NCBI GenBank assembly: GCA_964463165.1
Contig: CAYXBK010000007.1
Span: forward strand, 119,045-183,044
Direction: 5' to 3'
Source: UBA7236 sp964463165
GTDB taxonomy: Bacteria > Bacteroidota > Bacteroidia > Chitinophagales > BACL12
DNA length: 64,000 nucleotides
Below, one piece after another: positions 33,189 to 42,154 of the stretch. The notes beneath the pieces are model-generated. The model saw nothing but the letters and a program-made list of their open reading frames with translations. It was not told the origin of the DNA and searched no databases. Both the position numbers and the translations under genes were made by a program. How positions within the stretch are numbered: position 1 is the stretch's first letter; every line of letters starts with the position of its first letter.

Positions 33189-35070
33189 GACAGAACAACT
33201 CATATCGATTTTAATACCGGCATTCCCGTTGCTCGGATTTTTTATTCATGTTTTCATGAAAAATAAAATTTCCGAAAAAACGGCAGGTATCCATGCGAGC
33301 GGCTGGATCGTGCTTTCATTTATACTTTCCTGTTTTTTATTCGGCAAATTACAAACAGAAGAAACAATTCATTTTACAATGTTGAATTGGTTTTCTGCAG
33401 GAAATCTCACAATTCCATTTGCTTTTTTAATTGATCATCTGAGTATTTTAATGATGCTGGTAATTACCGGTGTCGGCAGTTTAATTCATATTTATTCAAT
33501 CGGGTATATGCATGGCGATGAAGGCTTCAACCGCTTCTTTGCTTATCTCAATTTATTCGTTTTCTTCATGCTTACTCTTGTGATGGCCGACAATTATGTT
33601 TTGATGTTCGTGGGTTGGGAAGGCGTTGGATTATGTTCTTATTTATTAATTGGTTTCTGGTTTAAAAATCAGGAATATAATAAAGCAGCAAATAAAGCAT
33701 TTATCATGAACCGCATCGGCGATCTTGCATTGTTGATCGGTTTGTTTTTAATGTTTCAATATTTCGGTTCATTGCAATATGATCAGGTATTTCATACTGC
33801 AGCAGATTGGGTCCCCGATACACAAACAATTACCATTATCACTATTTTATTATTTATCGGTGCCTGCGGAAAAAGCGCACAGATTCCATTGTATACCTGG
33901 CTGCCAGACGCTATGGCCGGCCCTACACCTGTGTCTGCATTGATCCATGCCGCAACAATGGTAACTGCGGGTATTTATATGATCGTGCGCAGCAATATTT
34001 TATTTTCTCTTGCTCCGCTCACAATGGATACGATCATGGTGGTGGGAATTGTTACTTCCATATTTGCGGGAACCATTGCATTGAAACAAAATGACATCAA
34101 AAAAATCCTGGCTTATTCAACAGTGAGCCAATTAGGCCTCATGTTTTTTGCAATAGGTGTTGGTGCATATGAAGCGGGATTTTTTCATCTCGTTACACAT
34201 GCATTTTTTAAAGCATTATTATTTCTTGGTGCGGGCAGTGTAATTCATGGAATGGGAGGAGAACAGGATATCCGCAAAATGGGCGGCCTGGGGAAATATA
34301 TGAAAACCACCCATTTGGTTTTCGGAGCAGGTGTGCTTGCAATTATTGCACTGCCACCGTTCTCTGGATTTTTCTCCAAGGATGATATTTTATTAGGCGC
34401 TTATGAAAAGAGCCCTGTATTATGGGTGATAGGATTAGTTGCCGGATTATTGACTGCATTTTATATGATGCGTTTATACTACGTTGTTTTCAGAGGTGCT
34501 GAACGCATGGATGAAAAAACAAAATCGCATGTGCACGAATCACCTTCTGTAATCACAATTCCATTAATTGTGCTTGCAATTCTTGCAGTTGCCGGCGGCG
34601 TGCTCGACATTCCCGAATTGTTCGGCGGAAACAAAATGATGATGCATTTTCTCGAACCTGTTGTTCCGGTACTTGAACATGAAATCGCTTCTTCAACCGA
34701 ATGGATATTAATGGCAATTTCAACTATCGCAATTTTAGGAATCGCTTATATTGCAAGATCAAAATACCTCGTGAAAAATCGAATTCCCGAATCGGATGCC
34801 GAATTAAAAGGATTCGGAAAAATACTGAATGCAAAATATTATGTGGACGAATTTTATGAACGTATTATTGTAAAACCGCTGCATGGGATCGGCAATGCCT
34901 TTTCAAAATATTTTGAATCATTCATCGACGGAATCGTGAACGGAACTGCCAGCCTCGTAAATTATTTTTCGGGACAGCTGAAAGTAATTCAAAATGGAAA
35001 TATCAGTTTTTATTTATTTGCGATGGCACTCAGTGTCGGATTTATTATAATTTTTATTTTATTGATGTAA
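33184..35070 (+). CDS. nuoL: NADH-quinone oxidoreductase subunit L
   Basis: 628 aa, about 15-16 membrane helices. Antiporter-like proton-pump subunit at the far end of complex I. Core motifs are FVGWEGVGLCSYLLIGFWF, RIGDLALLIG, LPDAMAGPTPVSALIHAATMVTAG and HAFFKALLFLGAG with the key Lys/Glu/His residues. The GTG start is forced by the sequence: no ATG lies near and the protein begins at the right place (TTEQLISILIPAFPLLGF). That GTG belongs to a repeat array. Seven bases separate it from nuoM. Confidence 0.95.
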   Translation: MTTEQLISILIPAFPLLGFFIHVFMKNKISEKTAGIHASGWIVLSFILSCFLFGKLQTEETIHFTMLNWFSAGNLTIPFAFLIDHLSILMMLVITGVGSLIHIYSIGYMHGDEGFNRFFAYLNLFVFFMLTLVMADNYVLMFVGWEGVGLCSYLLIGFWFKNQEYNKAANKAFIMNRIGDLALLIGLFLMFQYFGSLQYDQVFHTAADWVPDTQTITIITILLFIGACGKSAQIPLYTWLPDAMAGPTPVSALIHAATMVTAGIYMIVRSNILFSLAPLTMDTIMVVGIVTSIFAGTIALKQNDIKKILAYSTVSQLGLMFFAIGVGAYEAGFFHLVTHAFFKALLFLGAGSVIHGMGGEQDIRKMGGLGKYMKTTHLVFGAGVLAIIALPPFSGFFSKDDILLGAYEKSPVLWVIGLVAGLLTAFYMMRLYYVVFRGAERMDEKTKSHVHESPSVITIPLIVLAILAVAGGVLDIPELFGGNKMMMHFLEPVVPVLEHEIASSTEWILMAISTIAILGIAYIARSKYLVKNRIPESDAELKGFGKILNAKYYVDEFYERIIVKPLHGIGNAFSKYFESFIDGIVNGTASLVNYFSGQLKVIQNGNISFYLFAMALSVGFIIIFILLM

Positions 35071-35077
35071 ACCCGGG

Positions 35078-36547
35078 ATGCTAACATTATTATTGATCAT
35101 ATTACCGATTATTTCAGCAGCAGCAATATTTCTGCTGAATAAATCTGCAGCTAAACAGGTTTCACTTGTCTCTTCCTTTTTATCACTTGCCGTTGCATGC
35201 ATTACGATCTATCAATTTGATCCTGCAGGTGGTTACCAGTTTGAAATGGACAGAACATGGATTTCCATGATGGGCGTTCACTTTCATATAGGCCTCGACG
35301 GAATCAGCCTCGTGATGATCCTGCTCAGTAATTTATTAATGCCGTTTATTATTTTATCGGCGAATAAAGAAAACCATAATAACCCGCGGTTATTTTATTC
35401 TTTTATGCTCCTCATGCAGGGTGCAATGAACGGTGTATTTGTTTCACTCGATATGTTCCTCTATTATATTTTCTGGGAGATGGCATTAGTACCTGCATAT
35501 TTTCTTGTATTGTGGTGGGGAAGGGGTGAAACAAGAAAGATCACATTCAAATTTTTTATTTATACATTATTCGGAAGTTTATTTATGCTGGTTGCCATTT
35601 TATGGCTGAGCTGGCAAAATACGAATCCGTCATCAGATATTTCTTCTGTGTATCATCTTGTAATTCCCGAACAAACACAATTGTATATTTTTCTTGCTTT
35701 CGTTCTCGCATACGCAATTAAAATTCCGATATTTCCATTCCATACCTGGCAACCTGATACCTATACATATGCGCCTACACCTGCAACCATGCTGTTAGGC
35801 GGTGTGATGCTGAAAATGGGTTTATACAGTGTGATACGCTGGGTTATTCCGGTTGTGCCGCATGCAGTTGAAGCATATGGAAATTATATTATGGTATTTG
35901 CCGCACTCGGCATATTTTACGCATCATGCATTGCATGGGTGCAAAAAGATCTGAAAAAATTATTTGCTTATTCATCCATTGCGCATGTGGGATTAATTAC
36001 TGCCGGATTATTTACAGCAACACAAGCCGGATTGCAGGGTGGATTAATTCAAATGCTTGCACATGGAATAAATGTGGTCGGATTATTTTATGTTGCGCAG
36101 ATATTTTTTATAAAATACGGGGATAACACGATTCATTCTTATGGTGGTGTAAGATTAAAAGCACCGCTGTTTGCAGGATTGTATCTTGTGATTTTACTCG
36201 CAAGTGTTGCCTTACCACTCACAAATTCATTTCCGGGCGAATTTATGCTGTTGTCGTCGGTGTTTGGTGTAAACGGATGGCTTTGTTTGCTGGCAGGAAG
36301 CGGCGTGATTATCGGTGCGGTTTATATGCTGAGCAGTTATAAAACAATTATGCTGGGTGAGACGAACAGTAAAACAAATTCATTCACAGAAATACATGCA
36401 GGTGATAAATGGGTATTAATTCCAATCGTTATTCTGATTTTTATTTTCGGATTATTTCCCGGCCTGATAACGAATTTAACAGAACATTCGGTAAACGAGA
36501 TCATAAATCAATATCAATTACAAATCACAGACACAGCTATTAACTGA
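35078..36547 (+). CDS. nuoM: NADH-quinone oxidoreductase subunit M
   Basis: 489 aa, about 14 membrane helices. Antiporter-like subunit. FHIGLDGISLVMILLSNLL, FYYIFWEMALVPAYFLV-type segment with the conserved Glu, KIPIFPFHTWQPDTYTYAPTP and YSSIAHVGLI are recognisable. The TGATG stop/start overlap couples it to nuoN. Confidence 0.96.
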   Translation: MLTLLLIILPIISAAAIFLLNKSAAKQVSLVSSFLSLAVACITIYQFDPAGGYQFEMDRTWISMMGVHFHIGLDGISLVMILLSNLLMPFIILSANKENHNNPRLFYSFMLLMQGAMNGVFVSLDMFLYYIFWEMALVPAYFLVLWWGRGETRKITFKFFIYTLFGSLFMLVAILWLSWQNTNPSSDISSVYHLVIPEQTQLYIFLAFVLAYAIKIPIFPFHTWQPDTYTYAPTPATMLLGGVMLKMGLYSVIRWVIPVVPHAVEAYGNYIMVFAALGIFYASCIAWVQKDLKKLFAYSSIAHVGLITAGLFTATQAGLQGGLIQMLAHGINVVGLFYVAQIFFIKYGDNTIHSYGGVRLKAPLFAGLYLVILLASVALPLTNSFPGEFMLLSSVFGVNGWLCLLAGSGVIIGAVYMLSSYKTIMLGETNSKTNSFTEIHAGDKWVLIPIVILIFIFGLFPGLITNLTEHSVNEIINQYQLQITDTAIN

Positions 36548-37926
36548 TGAATTCGATAATCGTATTAGCAGCCTCCGGTATTTTGTCCATGTTTGTGGGT
36601 GTGTTCCAGCTTAAAAAACTGTCGCTGCCACTCATGATACTTGCCTGCGTCGCAGCATTATCACTCATCCTGTTTAATATGCCCGGCGACTACAGCGCCT
36701 TTATGAATAATATGCTGGTGTTTGATAAATTTTCAATCAGCTTCAGCGGTGTGATGATCAGCCTCACCATGCTTGTATTTGTTGTTTGCAGATATTATTA
36801 CCGGAAATATATCGAGCATTTAAGTGATATCTATGCATTATTTCTTTTCTCACTGGTAGGTGGGATATTGCTTGTCTCTTTTCAAAATCTTGTGATGTTG
36901 TTTTTGGGAATTGAGATATTATCCATTCCACTTTATATTCTCGCATCAAGCAACCGCAGAAATCTGATGAGCAATGAGGCGGGTTTAAAATATTATTTAC
37001 TCGGTTCATTTGCATCTTGTTTTTTATTATTGGGTATTACATTTATTTACGGCACCACACAGAGTTTCGATATGGATGTGATCGGTGCATATGTTGCAGG
37101 CAATGCAGATAATTTACCGGGCTTATTTATTATCGGATGTATTTTACTGATCGGCGCATTTATATTTAAAATATCTGCAGTGCCTTTTCATTTTTGGGCG
37201 CCTGACGTGTATCATGGTTCTCCGACCGTAATTACTGCATTTATGGCAACAGTTGTAAAAACAGCTGCATTCGGCGGATTCATCCGGTTTATATCTCACA
37301 CCATTTTATTGCAGACTGATATCTGGCAGGAAGCAGTTGCAATTATTGCAGCACTTACCATGATACTCGGAAATATTTTGGCTTTGTATCAAACAAATCT
37401 GAAAAGATTATTGGGTTATTCAGGAATTGCAAATGCAGGATATGTTTTGATCGCGGTTGCAACACTGAAAGAAGATTCCTATTCCTATGTGTTGTATTAT
37501 ATGGCAGGATACAGTGTGGCAACGATCATTGCTTTTGCAATTTATTCGGTGATCAAAGAACAAACTACAATCGATTCGATAGATGGTTTGAAAGGATTGT
37601 TTTCGAATAACAGATTAATTACAAGCACACTGGCGATCGCAATGTTATCGCTCGCAGGTATTCCACCGCTCGCGGGATTTGTAGGAAAATATGCAGTATT
37701 CTCCAATGCAGTGCAGGCCGGTAATATCTGGCTTGTTATTATAGCAGTATTGAGTTCGCTTGCAGGTGTGTTTTATTATTTACGTGTAATGGTAAATACA
37801 TTGCAAGCCGGCAACCAGGTTGAAAAAATTGTGATCTCTTCAAATTACAGATTATTATTGTTCTTCTGCATATTTCTGCTTTTGGTATTGGGGATTCTCC
37901 CGCAATTATTTTTCGACATTGTATAA
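36547..37926 (+). CDS. nuoN: NADH-quinone oxidoreductase subunit N
   Basis: 459 aa, about 14 membrane helices. Third antiporter-like subunit. LFLGIEILSIPLYILAS (with the conserved Glu), YYLLGSFASCFLL, KISAVPFHFWAPDVYHGSP and LAGIPPLAGFVGKY are typical. Last gene of the nuoG-N block. It converges on the acyl-CoA dehydrogenase gene, with a terminator hairpin between. Confidence 0.96.
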   Translation: MNSIIVLAASGILSMFVGVFQLKKLSLPLMILACVAALSLILFNMPGDYSAFMNNMLVFDKFSISFSGVMISLTMLVFVVCRYYYRKYIEHLSDIYALFLFSLVGGILLVSFQNLVMLFLGIEILSIPLYILASSNRRNLMSNEAGLKYYLLGSFASCFLLLGITFIYGTTQSFDMDVIGAYVAGNADNLPGLFIIGCILLIGAFIFKISAVPFHFWAPDVYHGSPTVITAFMATVVKTAAFGGFIRFISHTILLQTDIWQEAVAIIAALTMILGNILALYQTNLKRLLGYSGIANAGYVLIAVATLKEDSYSYVLYYMAGYSVATIIAFAIYSVIKEQTTIDSIDGLKGLFSNNRLITSTLAIAMLSLAGIPPLAGFVGKYAVFSNAVQAGNIWLVIIAVLSSLAGVFYYLRVMVNTLQAGNQVEKIVISSNYRLLLFFCIFLLLVLGILPQLFFDIV

Positions 37927-37932
37927 ATAAAA

Positions 37933-37956
37933 AACCCGCTGATCGCTCAACGGGTT
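37933..37956 (-). terminator. Terminator between nuoN and acyl-CoA dehydrogenase
   Basis: AACCCG (37933-37938) pairs with CGGGTT (37951-37956), extended by TGA/TCA with one mismatch. On the minus strand a T-run follows, so it terminates the dehydrogenase gene; it may also stop nuo transcription. Confidence 0.8.
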
Positions 37957-37976
37957 GGTAAAATCATTTTATATTT

Positions 37977-39116
37977 TTATTTCAAAATACTGCGTGAGAT
38001 TACGATCCGCTGTACTTCACTTGTGCCTTCATAAATCTGTGTGATTTTAGCATCCCGCATTAATCGCTCAACATGATACTCTTTCACATAACCATACCCT
38101 CCGTGAATTTGCACAGCTTCAACAGTTGTCCGCATGGCAACTTCACTCGCAAAAACTTTTGCCATACTGGATGCGAGGTCATAATTTTCATGCGCATCTT
38201 TTAATTGCGCAGCTTTATAAACCAATAATCTTGCTGCTTCAATTTCGGTTGCCATATCAGCAAGTTTAAATTGAATTGCCTGATGTTGTGCAATTTCTTT
38301 TCCAAATGCTTTTCTTTCTTTCGCATAATTTAATGCAAGTTCATAGGCACCGGCAGCAATTCCCAAAGCCTGCGATGCAATTCCGATTCTGCCGCCGCTT
38401 AATGTTTTCATTGCGAAAGAAAATCCGAACCCGTCTTCTCCGATCCTGTTTTCCTTCGGTACTTTCACATCATTAAAAATTAATGTATGTGTGTCGCTCG
38501 CACGAATTCCAAGTTTATCTTCTTTTGCGCCGACAATAAATCCGGGCATACCTTTTTCGAGTATCAGGCAATTTATTCCTTTATGGCCTTTTGCCGGATC
38601 TGTTTGTGCCATCACCAGATAAATACTTGCACTGCCACCGTTGGTGATCCAGTTTTTCGTACCGTTCACTAAATAATGATCGCCTTTATCTTCTGCAGTG
38701 GTGCGCTGCGATGTTGCATCACTTCCCGCTTCCGGTTCACTCAGACAAAATGCACCGATTTTTGTACCGCTTGCGAGATCAGGTAAATATTTTTTCTTTT
38801 GTTTCTCCGTCCCGAAAGCTTCCAGTCCCCAGCAAACAAGTGAATTATTTACACTCATGATAACGCTGCACGAACTGTCGACCTTGGAAATTTCTTCCAT
38901 TGCAAGAACATAACTCATCGTATCCATACCGCCGCCGCCATATTCTTGCGAAACCATCATCCCCAAAAATCCAAGCTCAGCCATTTGTTTCACCTCTTCA
39001 TACGGATAGCGCATTTCACGATCGCGATCAATTACACCAGGCTTTAAAACATTTTGCGCAAAATCTCTTGCAGCCTGTTTGATCATAAGCTGTTCTTCAG
39101 TTAAATGGAAATTCAT
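37977..39116 (-). CDS. Acyl-CoA dehydrogenase
   Basis: 379 aa, standard length. FAD enzyme for the first step of fatty-acid or short branched acyl-CoA oxidation. The motifs are FCLSEPEAGSDATSQRTTAE, YLVNGTKNWITNGG, and QIYEGTSEVQRIVISR; the catalytic Glu of the short-chain/isovaleryl group maps to the conserved internal position rather than being verifiable here. The closest pattern is butyryl-CoA/short-chain dehydrogenase (LTEEQLMIKQAARDFAQ). Monocistronic, with a terminator behind. Confidence 0.94.
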   Translation of the reverse strand: MNFHLTEEQLMIKQAARDFAQNVLKPGVIDRDREMRYPYEEVKQMAELGFLGMMVSQEYGGGGMDTMSYVLAMEEISKVDSSCSVIMSVNNSLVCWGLEAFGTEKQKKKYLPDLASGTKIGAFCLSEPEAGSDATSQRTTAEDKGDHYLVNGTKNWITNGGSASIYLVMAQTDPAKGHKGINCLILEKGMPGFIVGAKEDKLGIRASDTHTLIFNDVKVPKENRIGEDGFGFSFAMKTLSGGRIGIASQALGIAAGAYELALNYAKERKAFGKEIAQHQAIQFKLADMATEIEAARLLVYKAAQLKDAHENYDLASSMAKVFASEVAMRTTVEAVQIHGGYGYVKEYHVERLMRDAKITQIYEGTSEVQRIVISRSILK

Positions 39117-39206
39117 TGCTTTTATTTTTAAGGTTCAATTTACGATTTTATTTTTTTTGTTGTATACTTTTTCTGAAATATGCCGGCAAACGGGTGACAG
39201 AAATTG

Positions 39207-39722
39207 TTATTTTCCATTTTCTCCAATTTTTTGAATTACCGCACTCGACGAATAATTTTCCAAAAATGGAATCACCACTACTTTACCGCCATAATTTTTT
39301 ACAAATCCGGCGCCCACAATATCATCTTCTTTATAATCACCTCCTTTCACCAGATAATCCGGCTGAATTATTTTAATCAGTTCAATAGGGGTTAATTCAT
39401 TAAATCCGACCACATAATCCACTACATATAAATTCGCAAGCAAAATTGCCCTGTCATTAAATTTATTGATGGGCCTGTTTTCACCTTTTAATTGCTTTAC
39501 CGATTCATCTGCATTCAATCCAACAACAAGAATGGATGGATGATCAACTTCTGCTGCCTTATTCAGTAAATGAATATGTCCGTGATGTAAAATATCGAAA
39601 CAGCCGTTTGTAAAAATAATTTTACTGCCTTTAAATCGCCCCACACTTAATTTATGAATTAATTCAGCGGTTTCAATTATTTTTTGTTGTATTGCTTCAG
39701 ACTTTTTTATCATTTGATTCAT
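39207..39722 (-). CDS. rfaE2: D-glycero-beta-D-manno-heptose 1-phosphate adenylyltransferase
   Basis: 171 aa; only the nucleotidyltransferase half of HldE. Activates heptose 1-phosphate to ADP-heptose for LPS core. The HxGH motif is in FTNGCFDILHHGHIHLL; VVGLNADESV and YLVKGGDYKEDDIVG are typical. The gene overlaps its upstream neighbour by 26 bases if the first ATG is used (17 if the ATG at 39713 is used). Last gene of the panC operon. Confidence 0.92.
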   Translation of the reverse strand: MNQMIKKSEAIQQKIIETAELIHKLSVGRFKGSKIIFTNGCFDILHHGHIHLLNKAAEVDHPSILVVGLNADESVKQLKGENRPINKFNDRAILLANLYVVDYVVGFNELTPIELIKIIQPDYLVKGGDYKEDDIVGAGFVKNYGGKVVVIPFLENYSSSAVIQKIGENGK

Positions 39723-40716
39723 TTACTGAAAGACGTGATAAAAGTAATAAGGATAATACTCCCGTAATAATGATCATAATTGTCTGGCTGCCCCATGCGA
39801 TCCAGCTGAATGAATTTCCATAAGTTTCTTCAAGGCCATAAATGACAAATAATGTTTTGCTCACGATAAAATGATATGCACCGATACCACCCGGTGTTGC
39901 GATGATGCCAACCGTGCCGAAAACCATTACTGCGAGGGCTTCCACCATACCGAAATGGGCGGTTTGCGGAATTGCATAAAAACAAACCCAAACCATCGAA
40001 AAATAACAGAACCACATAAAGCCGGTATAGAAAATAAAAAGCGGAAAATTTTTAAGATGACGGATCGAATAAATTCCTTCGCGGACATTGAGTAATAAAA
40101 TCCGGAGGCGCAGATAAAGATCTGTATGTTTGAATTTTTTTACAAATATCCAAAGCGCAATTCCAAGTATTAAAACGATGAGCCCGCAAATAAGCAGGAA
40201 ATTATTGCTGTCCGAAATTTTCTGCCCGATGGGAATGATCACCTGCTCATTAAAAAAATCGTAGATCAGATTAAACTGCAGCAGAAAAAGTAATATTGTT
40301 ACAAAAATCAATGTGAGCAGATCGAGTGCACGTTCAACCACAATTGTTCCGAGTGCTTTATCGAACGGTACTTTTTCGTAGCGCTGTAAAATTCCGCATC
40401 GTGTTACTTCGCCTAACCTGGGCACTGCCATATTTGCGAGGTAGCCAACCATCACTGCATAAAAAGTAGTTTTTAGTCGTGGCTTGAATCCCAGCGGTTC
40501 AACCATCATATTCCAGCGTAATGCTCTTAAAATATGACTGAGAATTCCGATCGCGAGCGCAAGGGCAACCCACCAGTAGTTAGCATGGAGTAATGAGTAT
40601 TTAAAATTCGTCCAGTCCTCGTCGGTATAATCTTTCGTAATGAGCCATAATAAAAATACACCAACCGATAAAAAAACGGCAAACTTGAGAATATTAAAAA
40701 ATAACTTTTTCGCCAC
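39697..40716 (-). CDS. Flippase-like integral membrane protein (UPF0104/lysylphosphatidylglycerol synthase TM family)
   Basis: 339 aa with about eight membrane helices. The family pattern is visible in ILRALRWNMMVEPLG, YLANMAVPRLGEVTRCGIL, VERALDLLTL, and TPGGIGAYHFIVSKTLFVIYG. Members transport or modify lipid-linked envelope precursors; the substrate here is unknown. It lies two bases after panD and overlaps rfaE2, so the genes form one operon. The linkage panC-panD-this gene is common in the phylum. Confidence 0.85.
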   Translation of the reverse strand: MAKKLFFNILKFAVFLSVGVFLLWLITKDYTDEDWTNFKYSLLHANYWWVALALAIGILSHILRALRWNMMVEPLGFKPRLKTTFYAVMVGYLANMAVPRLGEVTRCGILQRYEKVPFDKALGTIVVERALDLLTLIFVTILLFLLQFNLIYDFFNEQVIIPIGQKISDSNNFLLICGLIVLILGIALWIFVKKFKHTDLYLRLRILLLNVREGIYSIRHLKNFPLFIFYTGFMWFCYFSMVWVCFYAIPQTAHFGMVEALAVMVFGTVGIIATPGGIGAYHFIVSKTLFVIYGLEETYGNSFSWIAWGSQTIMIIITGVLSLLLLSRLSVNESNDKKV

Positions 40717-40718
40717 TT

Positions 40719-41069
40719 TCAGCTCAGAGAATTTGTATTGCTATCAGGGAAAATAATAGTGGGCTTAAATTTTTTAGCTTCTTCAAAATCAAGTGAACAA
40801 TAGGCGCAGATTATCACAATATCTCCCGGTTCCACTTTACGTGCGGCAGGTCCGTTCAAACAAATTGTTCCTGATCCTCTTTCACCTTTAATGATGTATG
40901 TTTCAAGCCGTTCACCATTCACAAGGTTGAGCACCTGTACTTTTTCATTTTCGATCATATTGGCGGCATCCATCAGGTCTTCATCAATTGTAATACTGCC
41001 GATATAATTGAGATTCGCCTCCGTCACCCGAACACGGTGAATCTTGCTTTTTAAAACTTCAACTCGCAT
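40719..41069 (-). CDS. panD: Aspartate 1-decarboxylase
   Basis: 116 aa proenzyme. Gly24-Ser25 in NYIGSITID is the self-cleavage site that creates the pyruvoyl group. LNGPAARKVEPGDIVIICAY completes the family pattern. Makes beta-alanine for pantothenate and CoA. 18 bases follow panC; a -7 box lies seven bases before the ATG, so panD may also be transcribed independently. Confidence 0.96.
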   Translation of the reverse strand: MRVEVLKSKIHRVRVTEANLNYIGSITIDEDLMDAANMIENEKVQVLNLVNGERLETYIIKGERGSGTICLNGPAARKVEPGDIVIICAYCSLDFEEAKKFKPTIIFPDSNTNSLS

Positions 41070-41076
41070 AGCGGGG

Positions 41077-41084
41077 CAAAGGTA
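41077..41084 (-). promoter_or_regulatory. -7 element of panD
   Basis: TACCTTTG on the minus strand ends seven bases before the panD ATG. It lies in the 18-bp gap after panC, giving a near-leaderless secondary transcript if active. Confidence 0.4.
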
Positions 41085-41087
41085 AAT

Positions 41088-41948
41088 CTATTTATTTTCC
41101 TTTCCGATAAGGAGGTTATCAAGGAGTCTGACACCTTCTACAATCACACTTGTAATGAGAATATATGCGTGATTTTTCTTGTGTTTTTTTACCGGCCGAA
41201 GATTATTTGCATGTAATAACTCAAAATAATCCACCGTAAAATCAGGATGGCGGTTTAATTCATCAATTGCCAATGCAAGACAGGCTGCGGTTTCCCCTTG
41301 TTTGAGGCGCACGGCAGTTTTTTTAAGTGTTTTGAAAATAATACCCGCCTCATCCCTTGCCTCGGCCGATAACCGGATATTCCTGGAACTCATCGCCAGT
41401 CCGTTTTTCTCTCTGATGATGGGGCAGCGCACCACTTTTGTTTTAAGTTTCAGTTGTTTGACCAGATCGGAAAGGATAAGAAATTGCTGGTAATCCTTTT
41501 GCCCGAGATACATTTTATCGGGCTGCACTATTTCAAGCAAAATTTTAACAACCTGCGCCACTCCTGCAAAATGCCCCGGCCTGCTGGCACCTTCCAGCCG
41601 CTGATCAATCCCGCTGAAATCGAATTTCTCCATTTGGGCGGTCCCTTTCGGATATACATCAAGGGGTTCGGGGAGATAGAGAATATCACATCCACCCCCA
41701 ATCAGCAGATCGATATCACGTTCTACCGGCCGCGGATATTTGTCGAGATCCTTCGGGTCGTTGAACTGGGTAGGGTTTACAAAAATGCTGCATACAGTAA
41801 TATCCGATTTCATTTTGCTTGCGGTAATAAGAGATAAATGCCCGGTATGCAATGCCCCCATGGTGGGCACAAAGCCTATCCGGCTTCCTTTTTTCCTGAG
41901 GCCCTTTAAAAAAGGCGTTAAATCAGCACGATTCCTGAAGATTTTCAT
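41088..41948 (-). CDS. panC: Pantoate-beta-alanine ligase
   Basis: 286 aa. Condenses pantoate and beta-alanine with ATP. The HxGH motif is in VPTMGALHTGHLSLI; SIFVNPTQFNDPKDLDKYPR, FRPDKMYLGQKDYQQF-type segment and GLAMSSRNIRL (the KMSKS-equivalent loop) are in place. First gene of the panC-panD-UPF0104-rfaE2 operon. Its promoter box lies 14 bases upstream of the ATG. Confidence 0.96.
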   Translation of the reverse strand: MKIFRNRADLTPFLKGLRKKGSRIGFVPTMGALHTGHLSLITASKMKSDITVCSIFVNPTQFNDPKDLDKYPRPVERDIDLLIGGGCDILYLPEPLDVYPKGTAQMEKFDFSGIDQRLEGASRPGHFAGVAQVVKILLEIVQPDKMYLGQKDYQQFLILSDLVKQLKLKTKVVRCPIIREKNGLAMSSRNIRLSAEARDEAGIIFKTLKKTAVRLKQGETAACLALAIDELNRHPDFTVDYFELLHANNLRPVKKHKKNHAYILITSVIVEGVRLLDNLLIGKENK

Positions 41949-41962
41949 TCCGGCGTAAAAAT

Positions 41963-41970
41963 CAAACTTA
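41963..41970 (-). promoter_or_regulatory. -7 element of panC
   Basis: TAAGTTTG on the minus strand, 14 bases upstream of the panC ATG. No good -33 TTG at the usual spacing. Confidence 0.45.
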
Positions 41971-42072
41971 TCATATCGAAAACCAAATCAGGATCCAATA
42001 AGCGGGCTGGTATGTTTCTGTCTCCTTAAATCTGTTTTCCCCTTGTATAAGTAGATTTTCGTTATTATGTTG

Positions 42073-42080
42073 TAATTTTG
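42073..42080 (+). promoter_or_regulatory. -7 element of the starch-synthase-like gene
   Basis: TAATTTTG matches TAnnTTTG and lies 74 bases before the ATG at 42155, so this transcript would carry a longer leader than most in the window. Likely promoter of the 42155-46198 gene group. Confidence 0.45.
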
Positions 42081-42154
42081 CACCTCTGAAGTTAAACTAC
42101 ATTAAGGCTTGAGAAACGATATCTACGCAGCTTACAAATCTTTGAACAGTTAAT

